From the NCBI RefSeq assembly GCF_900106035.1, contig NZ_FNUC01000003.1:3031501-3095500 (forward strand): a stretch of DNA of 64,000 nucleotides. The letters run 5' to 3'. Shown here in pieces: positions 30,308 through 39,060 of this stretch. A program made the translations under genes and the position numbers. Source of the DNA: Jiangella alba (GTDB lineage Bacteria; Actinomycetota; Actinomycetes; Jiangellales; Jiangellaceae). The notes beneath the pieces are model-generated. The model ran no database searches and had not been told where the DNA came from. It worked only from the letters and a program-made list of their open reading frames with translations. The stretch's first letter is position 1; the number at the start of each line of letters is the position of its first letter.

Positions 30308-32062
30308 GTGGAAGCGACACACGAGGTCACCAATCAGCCGCCGCCGCTCACCGGCTACGACGTGTTCGGCGCCGACGCCGCGCTCGTCGAGGCGGTCGGC
30401 CGCCACGCGCCCGCCGCCGCGGGTGCCGAGCTGCCCGCGCTCGGGCGGCTGGCGGGGTCGGCCGAGGCGCAGCGGTGGGCTCGCGAGGCGGACGTGAACG
30501 GGCCGGTCCTGCGCACGCACGACCGCTACGGTCACCGCCTCGACGAGGTCGACTTCCACCCCTCGTGGCACCGGCTCATGGCCACCGCCGTCGAACACGG
30601 GCTGCACGCCGCGCCGTGGGCGTCGCCCGAGCCGGGCGCGCACGCCGTCAGGGCCGCGAAGTTCCTGGTGTGGAGCCAGCTCGAGGCCGCCCACCTGTGT
30701 CCGGTGTCCATGACGTACGCCGCGGTCCCGGCGCTGCGCACCGACGCCGCCGTCGCCGCCGGGTGGGAGCCGCTGCTGACGTCGCCGGCGTACGACCCCG
30801 GCCTGCGTCCGCCCGCGGCCAAGGCCGCTGCGCTGGCCGGCATGGCGATGACGGAGAAGCAGGGCGGCTCCGACGTCCGCGCCAACACCACCCGCGCCGA
30901 GCCCACCGGCGGCGGGTGGTACCGCCTCACCGGGCACAAGTGGTTCTGCTCGGCGCCCATGAACGACGTGTTCCTGGTGCTGGCGCAGGCGCCGGGCGGG
31001 CTGACGTGCTTCGTCCTCCCCCGCGTCCTCGACGACGGCGGCCGCAACGCGGTGCGGCTGCAGCGGCTCAAGGACAAGCTGGGCAACCGCGCGAACGCGT
31101 CGGCCGAGATCGAGCTCGACGGCGCGCTGGCGCAGCGGCTGGGCGACGAGGGCCGGGGCGTGGCCACGATCATCGAGATGGTCGCCGCCACCCGGCTCGA
31201 CTGCGTGCTCGGGTCGGCCGCGCTGCTGCGCCGCTCGGTCGCCGAGGCCACGTGGCATGCGGCGCACCGGTCCGCGTTCGGCGCCCGGCTGGCCGACTCC
31301 GAGCTGATGCGCGCCGTCCTCGCCGACCTCGCCCTCGAGTCCGAGGCCGCGACGGCCCTCGCCATGCGCCTCGCCGCGTCCGTCGACGCTGCTGCCGATC
31401 CGCACGAGCGGGCGCTGCGGCGCATCGGGCTGCCGCTGGCGAAGTACTGGGTGTGCAAGCGGACACCGGGCGCGGTCGCCGAGGCGCTGGAGTGCCTCGG
31501 CGGCAACGGGTACGTGGAGGAGAGCGGGATGCCGCGGTTGTATCGCGAGGCGCCGCTGAACTCGATCTGGGAGGGGGCGGGCAACATCCAGGCGCTCGAT
31601 CTCCTGCGCGTGCTCACCCGCGAGCCCGACGCCGTCGCCGCCTGGCGCACGGAGGTCGAGGCCGCCAAGGGCCACGATCGCCGCCTCGACGACGCGCTGG
31701 CCGCGGTCACGGCCACCCTGATGAGCGGCGACCTCGCCGGCCTCTCCGCGGCGGCCGCCCGCCGCGCCGGAGCGGGCGTCGGCGGGCCTCTCGGCACGGA
31801 CGGAGCGGGCGGCGCCGGGGTCGGGGTCCGTACCGCCGCGGCCGGCGTCGACGGAGCGGGCGCTCCGGGGCAGGCGCGGGTGCTGGCCGGGCACATGGCG
31901 GTGTTGCTGCAGGCCAGCCTGCTGGTCCGGTTCGCCCCGGCCGCCGTCGCCGACGCGTTCTGCGCCAGTCGCCTCGACGCCCGCCACGGTGTCTACGGCG
32001 CGCTGCCCGCCGGCCTCGACACCGCCGCGATCGTCGAACGAGCCACCCCGGAGGCGCCATGA
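30308..32062 (+). CDS. AidB-like acyl-CoA dehydrogenase family protein
   Basis: 584 residues. It matches the AidB branch: PPPLTGYDVFGADAALVEAV near the start, AMTEKQGGSDVRANTT, LTGHKWFCSAPMNDVFLVLAQ (FAD/substrate loop) and the C-terminal LECLGGNGYVEESGMPRLYREAPL motif with an IWEGAGN segment. AidB-type flavoproteins are DNA-damage- or short-chain-linked dehydrogenases. A Gly/Ala-rich insert of about 40 residues lies near residue 480-520, probably a loop. The GTG start has no ribosome site but TACCGT ends about 8 bases before it, suggesting a leaderless transcript. Confidence 0.88.
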   Translation: MEATHEVTNQPPPLTGYDVFGADAALVEAVGRHAPAAAGAELPALGRLAGSAEAQRWAREADVNGPVLRTHDRYGHRLDEVDFHPSWHRLMATAVEHGLHAAPWASPEPGAHAVRAAKFLVWSQLEAAHLCPVSMTYAAVPALRTDAAVAAGWEPLLTSPAYDPGLRPPAAKAAALAGMAMTEKQGGSDVRANTTRAEPTGGGWYRLTGHKWFCSAPMNDVFLVLAQAPGGLTCFVLPRVLDDGGRNAVRLQRLKDKLGNRANASAEIELDGALAQRLGDEGRGVATIIEMVAATRLDCVLGSAALLRRSVAEATWHAAHRSAFGARLADSELMRAVLADLALESEAATALAMRLAASVDAAADPHERALRRIGLPLAKYWVCKRTPGAVAEALECLGGNGYVEESGMPRLYREAPLNSIWEGAGNIQALDLLRVLTREPDAVAAWRTEVEAAKGHDRRLDDALAAVTATLMSGDLAGLSAAAARRAGAGVGGPLGTDGAGGAGVGVRTAAAGVDGAGAPGQARVLAGHMAVLLQASLLVRFAPAAVADAFCASRLDARHGVYGALPAGLDTAAIVERATPEAP

Positions 32063-32290
32063 CCCCACCGACGCCCGCAGTAGCCACGTGCCACCGCCAG
32101 CGACAGCGCCTGAGCTCGCCCTCCTCCCCGCGCTCGGACGCTCCGCGACGGGTCCTGCACGCCACCCCGGAACTGCCACCACCGGTCGAACACCTCAGTG
32201 CGAGCCGCCACGTCACCCCGGAGGCGCCATGACCAGCCCCAACCATCCCCGTCCCGCGACGAACGTTCGCCACACCGCTGCGGAGGCAGC

Positions 32291-32425
32291 GTGATCTGCT
32301 CCGCGTGCGGTGAGCAGCGCCACCAGGACTGCCCCGCGCTCGAGAAGGGCCGCTCCTGGTGCGACTGCCAGCATCAGACGACCGACCGCGACGTGGAGCC
32401 GGCCACCGGCCACGCCTCCGAATGA
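32291..32425 (+). CDS. Small zinc-binding peptide (44 residues)
   Basis: A GTG start gives ICSACGEQRHQDCPALEKG, then SWCDCQH, a compact Cys/His set for one zinc site; similar tiny proteins are widespread in actinobacteria. GGAGGCAG lies before the GTG. Two tiny upstream frames with CGGAGGCGCC before ATG (32059 and 32229) are probably not real genes. Confidence 0.5.
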   Translation: MICSACGEQRHQDCPALEKGRSWCDCQHQTTDRDVEPATGHASE

Positions 32426-32456
32426 GCAGGCGACCGGCGAGCCGACGCGCCGGCGG

Positions 32457-33035
32457 TCAGGGGGCGGTGCGCCAGTCGTGGTCGATCTGGCGCATCAGGG
32501 GCGGGTAGACGAACAGGTGGCGGAACGGCGCGATGAGTCCCATGTAGGCGCGCCCGAACCAGCCGTTGGGCTTCACCAGCACCGCCATCTGACCGCGGTG
32601 GCCGCCGTCGCCGTCCTCGACCCAGGTCAGGTGCAGGACGGCGTGGACGGTGCGGTTGGCGAGCTCGGCGGCCCACTCGTCAGCCGTCAGGAAGACGGAG
32701 GTGAACGGAAGCCGGTCGAACTCCGGGCCGGCTGGGCCGTCGCGCAGGTCGTCCGGCAGCCGGTCCCGCAGCGTCGCGACCCGGCCGCCGACGCCGGCCT
32801 TGGGATCGTCCCAGCCGAACCAGGCGCCGAGCTTCCAGCGGATCGCGAACAACGCCCGCGCCACCCGCGACGGACTGCCCGACGTGTCGCCGGTGGCGGA
32901 CTGCCGGACCAGGCGGGGGAAGTCGTCCGGGCCGCCGGGCGTCGGCAGCGCCCAGACGTCGTAGAGGCGGAAGTCGGGGGCGAGCTCGTGGATGCGCCAC
33001 GGCCTGGACGTGTGGGCGGAATCGGGCAGCTTCAT
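32457..33035 (-). CDS. DUF2867-family protein
   Basis: 192 residues with the family's pattern: HELAPDFRLYDVWALPTPGG, PSRVARALFAIRWKLGAWFGWD, and a C-terminal [25 protein letters not shown]. Function is unknown; members often pair with TetR regulators. Its ATG overlaps the TetR stop (ATGA, 33035-33032), so it is co-expressed with that regulator. Confidence 0.85.
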   Translation of the reverse strand: MKLPDSAHTSRPWRIHELAPDFRLYDVWALPTPGGPDDFPRLVRQSATGDTSGSPSRVARALFAIRWKLGAWFGWDDPKAGVGGRVATLRDRLPDDLRDGPAGPEFDRLPFTSVFLTADEWAAELANRTVHAVLHLTWVEDGDGGHRGQMAVLVKPNGWFGRAYMGLIAPFRHLFVYPPLMRQIDHDWRTAP

Positions 33036-33688
33036 GGGTCGGTCCTCCGTGCGATCGGTGCCGAGTCGAGTCCGAGCACGCCACCGACGGCGCGCGCCGC
33101 GAGCGTCTCGTCGTGCGGGTCGTGGCCGGCCAGCGCGATGACCGTCCCTTCGAGCGCGCCGACGAACGCCAGCGCCAGGGTCCGCGACGGCACACCGGCC
33201 GGGATCGCGCCGGCCCGCCGTCCGTCCTGGATGAGCCCTTCGCAGAGGCAGACGAGCGCCTCGTAGCCGCGTTCGATCTCACGCCCGACCGGATGGTCCT
33301 GGCCGCTGAACTCCAGCCGCAGCGCGATCGCCATCCGCGCGATGTCGCGGCGGCAGTACACGGCGTGCCCGCGGGCCAGCGTCAGCAACGCGGCCACCGG
33401 CTCGGTCTCCCGCTCGATCAGCGGGCCGACCTCCTGCTGCCACGTCCCGATCCCCCAGTCGATGACCGCGAGCGTGAGTTCCTGCTTGTCGCGGAACTGG
33501 TGATAGAGGGCGCCGCGCGTGTACCCGGCGTCGCGGGCGACGCGTTCCAGCGAGAGGTGCCCGTACCCGTAGCGCGACAGCCCCCGCGCGGCCGCCTCCA
33601 GCAGCGCGTCGCGGCTACGCGCCCGGCGATCGGCCTGCGTGGGCCGCTCGCCCGGCCGGGTCCGGCTCACGGCGATCGCCACATACAT
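33032..33688 (-). CDS. TetR-family transcriptional regulator
   Basis: 218 residues. The helix-turn-helix is LSLERVARDAGYTRGALYHQFRDKQELTLAVID, followed by a ligand-binding domain of helices. It is in an operon with the DUF2867 gene. An ATGTATGT/ACATACAT palindrome covers the start codon, so autorepression by operator occlusion is likely, and transcription may begin at or near the ATG (leaderless). Confidence 0.9.
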   Translation of the reverse strand: MYVAIAVSRTRPGERPTQADRRARSRDALLEAAARGLSRYGYGHLSLERVARDAGYTRGALYHQFRDKQELTLAVIDWGIGTWQQEVGPLIERETEPVAALLTLARGHAVYCRRDIARMAIALRLEFSGQDHPVGREIERGYEALVCLCEGLIQDGRRAGAIPAGVPSRTLALAFVGALEGTVIALAGHDPHDETLAARAVGGVLGLDSAPIARRTDP

Positions 33689-33702
33689 ACGTGCATGTAT
33701 GT
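33681..33702. promoter_or_regulatory. TetR operator palindrome over the start codon
   Basis: Eight-base arms ACATACAT and ATGTATGT separated by six bases (ACGTGC). The arms overlap the TetR start. It is AT-rich and unusual for this genome, so it stands out as a protein-binding site. Confidence 0.65.
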
Positions 33703-33709
33703 AGGTTAG

Positions 33710-34310
33710 CGCGACGGTGATGCGGACGCGGCGGCGGGGACGAGGCGGTGTGCGTCAGCGCCGCACGGGGACGGCCCAGCTGCGCCGGGACGGCCGGGGC
33801 GAAGGCGGCCAGCGGTGGCGAAGTCGCACGACACAGCGCCGGCCAGCGGCGGGGACGGCGGTGGCCAGCACGGAACCGGCCCGCGCGGACAGGCGAGCGA
33901 TGGCGAGCCCGCTCGACGCCGAGCCCGGCCAGCGGCGCGGGGACGGCCAGCGGCGCGGGGACGGCCGGCAGTGGCGAGCCCGCACGACACAGCGCCGGCC
34001 AGCGGCACCGGGACGGCCAGCGGTGGCGAGCCCGCACGACGCAGAGCCGGCCAGCGGCGCGGGGACGGCAGTGGCGGCAAGCCCGTGCGGCGCAGGGTCA
34101 GGCAGAGGTGCACGGATCACCAGAGGGGCACGGCGCGGCGCGGCGGCGCACAGGCCAGACGGGAGACGAGCCAGCCGGCCAACCCGGGGCCGGGCGCCAG
34201 GGCAGACGGCTCAGCGCGGGTGCCCGGGGCGTCGAACCCCGGGTACCCGAGCAACTGGGCAACTGGGCAACTGGGCAGCCGGGCAACGCGACAACCAAGC
34301 AACCGATCAG
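33710..34310. repeat. Minisatellite-like intergenic region
   Basis: Units resembling GTGGCGAGCCCGCACGACA followed by CGCCGGCCAGCGGC and GGGACGGC occur at about 33824, 33898, 33971 and 34024, spacing about 53-74 bases. Farther on, GGGCAACT is tandemly repeated (34256-34280, then a GCAACCGAGCAGC tail). Frames are open on both strands but amino-acid content is repetitive, so no gene is supported. It separates the TetR gene from the lipoprotein. Confidence 0.6.
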
Positions 34311-34329
34311 CCGGGCAACCGAGCAGCGA

Positions 34330-34710
34330 TCAGAACTGGACGTTCACCGAGCAGTCGGGGATCTCGTCGACCTGGGCGATCGCCTCGTCGTCGACGAAGA
34401 CGCCGAGGGAGCCGGTGCAGCCGGAACTGGACAGGGTGCCGTCGAAGTCGGCGCGGACGGAGCGGCCGTCGGACGCGGTGCCGGTGCAGGACGCGTCGCC
34501 GGACAGCGACGTGCCGGAGCGGGACAGGTCGGTGGAGCAGTCGGGGCCGCTCGAGAGGGTCACGCCGGCGTCGGACAGCTGCCGCGCAACGGCGTCCTCC
34601 AGGGCGGTGGCGGCGAGGTCGTTGAGACCCTGGTCGAGTTGTTCGGAGCAGGCCGTCAGCGCCAGAACACCGGCGGCGAGCAGGACGACGGGGCGCAGGA
34701 GTCGTAACAC
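34330..34710 (-). CDS. Small DUF4333-like lipoprotein
   Basis: 126 residues. Signal peptide with lipobox LTAC (LLAAGVLALTACSE), then a helix and a beta-rich domain with paired cysteines (GPDCSTD, ASCTGTA, SGCTGS, PDCSVN), likely two disulfides. DUF4333-type lipoproteins are actinobacterial surface proteins of unknown role. It diverges from the sulfur operon. Confidence 0.7.
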   Translation of the reverse strand: MLRLLRPVVLLAAGVLALTACSEQLDQGLNDLAATALEDAVARQLSDAGVTLSSGPDCSTDLSRSGTSLSGDASCTGTASDGRSVRADFDGTLSSSGCTGSLGVFVDDEAIAQVDEIPDCSVNVQF

Positions 34711-34823
34711 GGCGCCGACCCTACAGGCGCCGGATTAAAACCTACTCAATCACTATGGAATCTCGCGATGCAAGACAACATTGCCCGAATGATGGACACG
34801 CCGTTCGCGCCGGGAAAGTGAGC

Positions 34824-34871
34824 ATGGCACGATGCTCTGCATGTTGTCCGTCATTCCACTGCTGCTCGTGA
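34824..34871 (+). CDS. Polycysteine leader ORF (15 residues)
   Basis: From an ATG at 34824 the frame reads MARCSACCPSFHCCS, with five Cys codons (two CC pairs) in 15 residues. GGGAAA lies 7 bases upstream. It overlaps the next leader in another frame. Polycysteine short ORFs upstream of sulfur operons are known cysteine-responsive attenuators in mycobacteria: scarce charged tRNA-Cys stalls ribosomes and permits downstream expression. Confidence 0.5.
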   Translation: MARCSACCPSFHCCS

Positions 34872-34927
34872 GTCGGCGTCACGTCGACTACGGCCGCATG
34901 GACAGCATGCTCTGTCTGGCGTTCTGA
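34841..34927 (+). CDS. Cysteine-type leader peptide (RRHVD family) upstream of the sulfite reductase
   Basis: 28 residues containing RRHVDYGRMDSMLC, a close match to the conserved RRHVDLxRxxSxxC leader peptides found upstream of cysteine-biosynthesis genes in Streptomyces and relatives. It ends 113 bases before the sulfite reductase ATG. The cysteine codon sits near its end, as needed for ribosome stalling when cysteine is short. An in-frame ATG at 34832 would add three residues. Confidence 0.75.
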   Translation: MLSVIPLLLVSRRHVDYGRMDSMLCLAF

Positions 34928-35040
34928 CCGCCCCGGACTCACCAGCCGGGCGCGCGGTCGCGCCGGCAGGCACCCCGGGCACCCGGTCCCGAGCCGAAAC
35001 GCACCGTGCGTCCCCGACCCCTCGAGGACTGCACTGCACA

Positions 35041-36704
35041 TGTCGCCTACGCAGACGCCGGCCCCCAAGCGCCCCAAGGGCCAGGGGCAGTGGGCCCTCG
35101 GCCACCTGGAGCCGCTGAACCCGAACGAGCGGATCAAGAAGGACGATGACGGCCTCAACGTCCGCAAGCGGATCGAGACCATCTACAGCAAGCGCGGGTT
35201 CGCCAGCATCGACCCGCAGGACCTGCGCGGCCGGTTCCGCTGGTGGGGCCTGTACACGCAGCGCCGCCCCGGCATCCCCGGCGGGAAGACGGCGGTGCTG
35301 GAGCCGTATGAGCTTGACGACGAGTACTTCATGCTGCGGGTGCGCATCGACGGCGGTGCGCTCAGCCTGGAGCAGCTGCGCACGGTCGCCGAGATCTCCA
35401 CGACGTACGCGCGCGACACCGCCGACGTCACCGACCGGCAGAACATCCAGCTGCACTGGATCCGGGTCGAGGACGTGCCGGTCATCTGGGAGAAGCTGGA
35501 GGCCGTCGGGCTCAGCACGACGGAGGCCTGCGGTGACGTGCCGCGGGTCATCCTGGGCTCCCCCGTCGCCGGCATCAGCGCCGCCGAGGTGCTGGACCCG
35601 ACGTGGGCGGTCGACGAGATCCAGCGCCGCTACATCGGCTCGGCGGAGTTCTCGAACCTGCCGCGCAAGTTCAAGTCGGCGCTGAGCGGGCTGCCCGACA
35701 TCGTCCACGAGGCCAACGACATCGCGTTCGTCGGCGTGAACCACCCCGAGCACGGCCCGGGCCTCGACCTCTGGGTCGGCGGCGGGCTGTCGACGAACCC
35801 GAAGCTGGCCGTCCGGCTCGGCGCGTGGGTGCCGCTGGAGGAGGCGCCGGAGGTCTGGGCCGGCGTCACCGGCATCTTCCGCGACTACGGCTACCGCCGG
35901 CTGCGGCACCGCGCGCGGCTGAAGTTCCTCGTCGACGACTGGGGCCCGGAGAAGTTCAGGGAGGTCCTCGAGAGCGACGAGTACCTCGGCCGCAAGCTCA
36001 TCGACGGCCCGCCTCCCCCGCCGCACGTCGAACCGATCGACCACGTCGGCGTCCACGAGCAGAAGGACGGCCGGTTCTACGTCGGCGTCGCGCCGCTGGT
36101 CGGCCGGGTGTCCGGCACCATGCTGAGCAAGCTGGCCGACGTCGTCGAGGCGCACGGGTCGGGCCGGCTGCGCACGACGCCGCACCAGAAGCTCGTCATC
36201 CTCGACGTCGACGCCGACCAGGTCGAGTCGCTGGTGACGGCGCTCGACGCGATCGGGCTGCAGGCGCGGCCGAGCGTGTTCCGCCGCAGCACGATGGCCT
36301 GCACCGGCCTCGAGTACTGCAAGCTGGCCATCGTCGAGACGAAGCAGCTCGCCGTCGACACCATTGCCCAGCTGGAGCAGCGGCTGGCCGACCTCACCGA
36401 CCAGCTGGACGTGCCGATCTCGCTGCACCTCAACGGCTGCCCGAACTCGTGCGCCCGCATCCAGGTCGCCGACATCGGGCTGAAGGGCCAGATCGTCAAG
36501 GGCGAGGAGGGCTTCCAGGTGCACCTCGGCGGCGGCCTCGGCCTCGACGCCGGCTTCGGCCGGAAGCTGCGCGGCCTGAAGGTGACGACCGCGGAGCTGC
36601 CCGAGTACGTGGAGCGCGTCGTCCGGCGCTTCATCGACCAGCGGACGGACGGCGAGCGCTTCGCCCAGTGGGTGGCGCGGGCCGACGAGGAGGCGCTCCA
36701 GTAA
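35041..36704 (+). CDS. sir: Sulfite reductase (ferredoxin-type, siroheme)
   Basis: 554 residues, assimilatory sulfite-to-sulfide reduction. Two nitrite/sulfite reductase ferredoxin-like halves are visible: GRFRWWGLYTQRRPGIPGG early, then LRTTPHQKLVILD, and the siroheme/4Fe-4S cluster motif CTGLEYCK ... LNGCPNSCARIQ giving C-x5-C and C-x3-C. It heads an operon (zinc-knuckle protein, cysH, cysG) and follows two cysteine leader peptides, so cysteine supply probably controls it. NirA-type nitrite reductase is possible but the operon argues for sulfite. Confidence 0.93.
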
Positions 36705-36862
36705 TGAGCGAGACCAGGGCCGCGATCATGCACTGCCCGTTCTGTGCGGACGAGGACCTCCACCCCGTGGAGGAGCCGCACGGTGCATGGGAGTGCCGGT
36801 CCTGTCTGCGGGTGTTCTCGGTGAAACTGCTCGGCCTCTCGACCAGAAGGAGTGCAGGATGA
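36704..36862 (+). CDS. Small zinc-knuckle protein of the sulfur operon
   Basis: 52 residues: MHCPFCADEDL and WECRSCLRVFSVK, a C-x2-C plus C-x2-C knuckle. Its ATG lies in the sulfite reductase stop (TAATG) and its TGA overlaps the cysH ATG, so it is tightly coupled between them. Equivalent small proteins occur beside actinobacterial sulfite reductase genes; a sulfur-carrier-like or electron-transfer role is possible but not shown. Confidence 0.75.
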   Translation: MSETRAAIMHCPFCADEDLHPVEEPHGAWECRSCLRVFSVKLLGLSTRRSAG

Positions 36863-37554
36863 CCCTCTGCCCGACGAACTCCCTCGAGGCGCTCGCGCTG
36901 GACGCGGCCCGGAACCTGGAGGACGCGCCGGCCGGCGAGATCGTCCGCTGGGCGCACGAGACCTTCGGCGACCGGTTCGCCATCACCGCCTCGATGGCCG
37001 ACGGCGTGCTGTCGCACGTCGCGTCGACGGCGGTGCCGGGCATCAAGGTGCTGTTCCTCGACACCGGCTATCACTTCGCCGAGACCATCGGCACCCGCGA
37101 CGCCATCGCGGCGACGTACGACGTCGAGGTCGAGACGATCACGCACCCGCTGCGCGTCCCGGAGCACGAGGCCGAGTACGGGAAGCTGTACGAGATCGAC
37201 TCCGACCTGTGCTGCGCCATCCGCAAGGTGTGGCCGCTGGACCGCGCGCTCAAGCCGTACGACGCCTGGGCCGGCGGCGTGCGCCGCTCCGAGTCGCCCA
37301 CCCGCGCCAACACGCCGGTCGTCGCCTGGGACCCCAAGCGCGGCAAGGTCAAGGTGAACCCGCTGGCCACCTGGACCGACGAGCAGGTCGACGCCTACGT
37401 CGAGCAGCACAGCATCCTGGTGAACCCGCTGCGCGAGCTGGGCTTCCTGTCCATCGGCTGCGAGCCGTGCACGCGCCCCGTCGCCGAGGGCGAGGACGCC
37501 CGCGCCGGCCGGTGGTCGGGCTCGTCGAAGACCGAGTGCGGGATCAACATCTGA
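36859..37554 (+). CDS. cysH: Phosphoadenylyl/adenylyl-sulfate reductase
   Basis: 231 residues. Reduces activated sulfate to sulfite. The nucleotide-binding region (ITASMADGVLSHVAS) is followed by 4Fe-4S cysteine pairs DLCCAIRK and CEPCTRP typical of APS reductase rather than PAPS reductase, and the catalytic C-terminal ECGIN. Translationally coupled to the upstream zinc-knuckle gene (ATGA) and to the downstream cysG start (TGATG). Confidence 0.93.
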   Translation: MTLCPTNSLEALALDAARNLEDAPAGEIVRWAHETFGDRFAITASMADGVLSHVASTAVPGIKVLFLDTGYHFAETIGTRDAIAATYDVEVETITHPLRVPEHEAEYGKLYEIDSDLCCAIRKVWPLDRALKPYDAWAGGVRRSESPTRANTPVVAWDPKRGKVKVNPLATWTDEQVDAYVEQHSILVNPLRELGFLSIGCEPCTRPVAEGEDARAGRWSGSSKTECGINI

Positions 37555-38747
37555 TGTATCCGCTGCAGCTGGACGTCGCCGGCCGGCGGGTCGTCGTGGT
37601 CGGCGGCGGCCCGGTGGCCGCCCGTCGCACGGCGCCGCTGGCCGACGCGGGCGCCGAGGTGCACGTCGTCGCGCCGTACCTGTGCGAGCCGCTGGCCGAG
37701 CTGGTCGGCGCCGGACGGGTCACGTGGTCGCCGCGCGACTACACCGCCGGCGACCTCGACGGCGCCTGGCTGGTGCACACCGCGACCGGCGACCCCACGG
37801 TCGACGACGCCGTCGCCGCGGCCGCCGACGCCCAGCGCACCTGGTGCGTCCGGGCCGACGACGCCGCGCGCTCGTCCGCGTGGACGCCGGCGGTGGCGCG
37901 GGTCGGCGACGTGCTGGTGGCGGTGACGGCGGGCGGCGACCCCCGGCGTGCCGTCCGGCTGCGCAACGCCGTGCAGACCGCGCTGGAGACCGGCGAGCTC
38001 CCTCTGCGCCGCACCCGGCCGGACGGACGCGGCCGCGTCGCCCTCGTGGGCGGCGGACCCGGCCACACCGGCCTGATCACCACCCGCGGCCGTCAGCTGC
38101 TGGCCGCCGCCGACGTCGTCGTGGTCGACCGGCTGGGGCCGCGCGCGCTGCTGGCCGAGCTGGACGACGACGTCGAGGTCATCGACGTCGGCAAGACCCC
38201 CGGCCACCACCCGGTTCCGCAGGACGAGATCAACCGCATCCTGGTCGAGCACGCCCAGGCCGGCAAGCAGGTCGTCCGGCTCAAGGGCGGCGACCCGTTC
38301 GTGCTCGGCCGCGGCGGCGAAGAGGTGGCCGCTTGCCGGGCCGCCGGCGTCCCCGTCGAGGTCGTCCCCGGCGTCACCAGCGCGGTCGCCGTGCCGGCGG
38401 CCGCCGGGATCCCCGTGACGCACCGCGGGCTGGCCAAGCAGTTCACCGTCGTGTCCGGGCACGAGGGCCTCGACTGGGCCCACCTCGCCGGCACCGAGGG
38501 CACGCTGGTCTTCCTCATGGGCGTCAGCCTGCTCGCCGACACCGCCGCCCAGCTCGTCGCGCACGGCATGGACCCGGACACCCCCGCCGCCGTCGTCGAG
38601 GACGGCTTCGGCCCGGGCCAGCGGGTGACGACCGCGCCGCTCTCCGGCATCGCGCGGGCGGCCGCCGAGGCGGGCGCCCAGCCGCCCGCCGTCATCGTCG
38701 TCGGCGACGTCGCAGCGCTCGCGACCACCCTAGTCACGGCGGATTAG
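37554..38747 (+). CDS. cysG: Siroheme synthase (fused CysG: precorrin-2 dehydrogenase and SUMT)
   Basis: 397 residues. The N-terminal half is the NAD-dependent dehydrogenase/ferrochelatase region (VVVVGGGPVAARRTAPLADAG), the C-terminal half from about 160 is uroporphyrinogen-III methyltransferase (VALVGGGPGHTGLITTRG, VVRLKGGDPFVLGRGGEE). It makes siroheme for the sulfite reductase upstream, completing the operon logic. The gene ends convergent with the small 38734-39060 gene (14-base overlap). Confidence 0.92.
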   Translation: MYPLQLDVAGRRVVVVGGGPVAARRTAPLADAGAEVHVVAPYLCEPLAELVGAGRVTWSPRDYTAGDLDGAWLVHTATGDPTVDDAVAAAADAQRTWCVRADDAARSSAWTPAVARVGDVLVAVTAGGDPRRAVRLRNAVQTALETGELPLRRTRPDGRGRVALVGGGPGHTGLITTRGRQLLAAADVVVVDRLGPRALLAELDDDVEVIDVGKTPGHHPVPQDEINRILVEHAQAGKQVVRLKGGDPFVLGRGGEEVAACRAAGVPVEVVPGVTSAVAVPAAAGIPVTHRGLAKQFTVVSGHEGLDWAHLAGTEGTLVFLMGVSLLADTAAQLVAHGMDPDTPAAVVEDGFGPGQRVTTAPLSGIARAAAEAGAQPPAVIVVGDVAALATTLVTAD

Positions 38748-39060
38748 ATCCTGTATCTTCGATCGAACGGCCGGTTGCGGGCTGAGTGACCCGCCCGCAG
38801 CCGGCCGATTCAGCGCGGTGGACGTCCCCGCGCCCGGCCACGGCGGCGCCGTCGTCGAAGAGCCGCTCGACCTCGGCGGCGCGGTGCGGGACGGCGCGCA
38901 GCCGGGCCAGCACGAGGTGCTCGACGAGGTCGTTGAGGGCCTGCTCGACGACGGCCAGCTCGCCCGGGCCGAGGGTGCGGGCGCGGCCGGCCAGCCGGGC
39001 CAGCTCCCGCCCGATGATCGCGTCGCTGCGCCGGCGCAGCCGTTCCTCAGTGCCTTGCAT
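38734..39060 (-). CDS. Small helical protein resembling the glutamyl-tRNA reductase dimerisation domain
   Basis: 108 residues. The first 70 residues (ELARLAGRARTLGPGELAVVEQALNDLVEHLVLARLRAVP) have the spacing of the C-terminal helical dimerisation domain of glutamyl-tRNA reductase, but no catalytic part is attached. The tail is polar. Its ATG overlaps the multicopper oxidase stop by 14 bases, so it is co-translated with it. It could be a stand-alone regulator or a coincidental helix pattern. Confidence 0.55.
   Translation of the reverse strand: MQGTEERLRRRSDAIIGRELARLAGRARTLGPGELAVVEQALNDLVEHLVLARLRAVPHRAAEVERLFDDGAAVAGRGDVHRAESAGCGRVTQPATGRSIEDTGSNPP

Noticed and set aside
28037..32182. Minus-strand open frame of over 1300 codons
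   Set aside because: It is antisense to the acyl-CoA dehydrogenase and runs through rsgA out of frame; composition is Arg/Gly/Ala-rich with no motif. High GC removes stops from shadow frames.
32059..32294. Two small ORFs beginning at 32059 and 32229
   Set aside because: Both share a duplicated CGGAGGCGCCATGACC sequence but have low-complexity Pro/Ser/His peptides; likely a small sequence duplication.
36787..36858. Earlier cysH start
   Set aside because: ATG 36859 is coupled to the upstream stop and matches the family N-terminus; the earlier start would overlap the zinc-knuckle gene fully.
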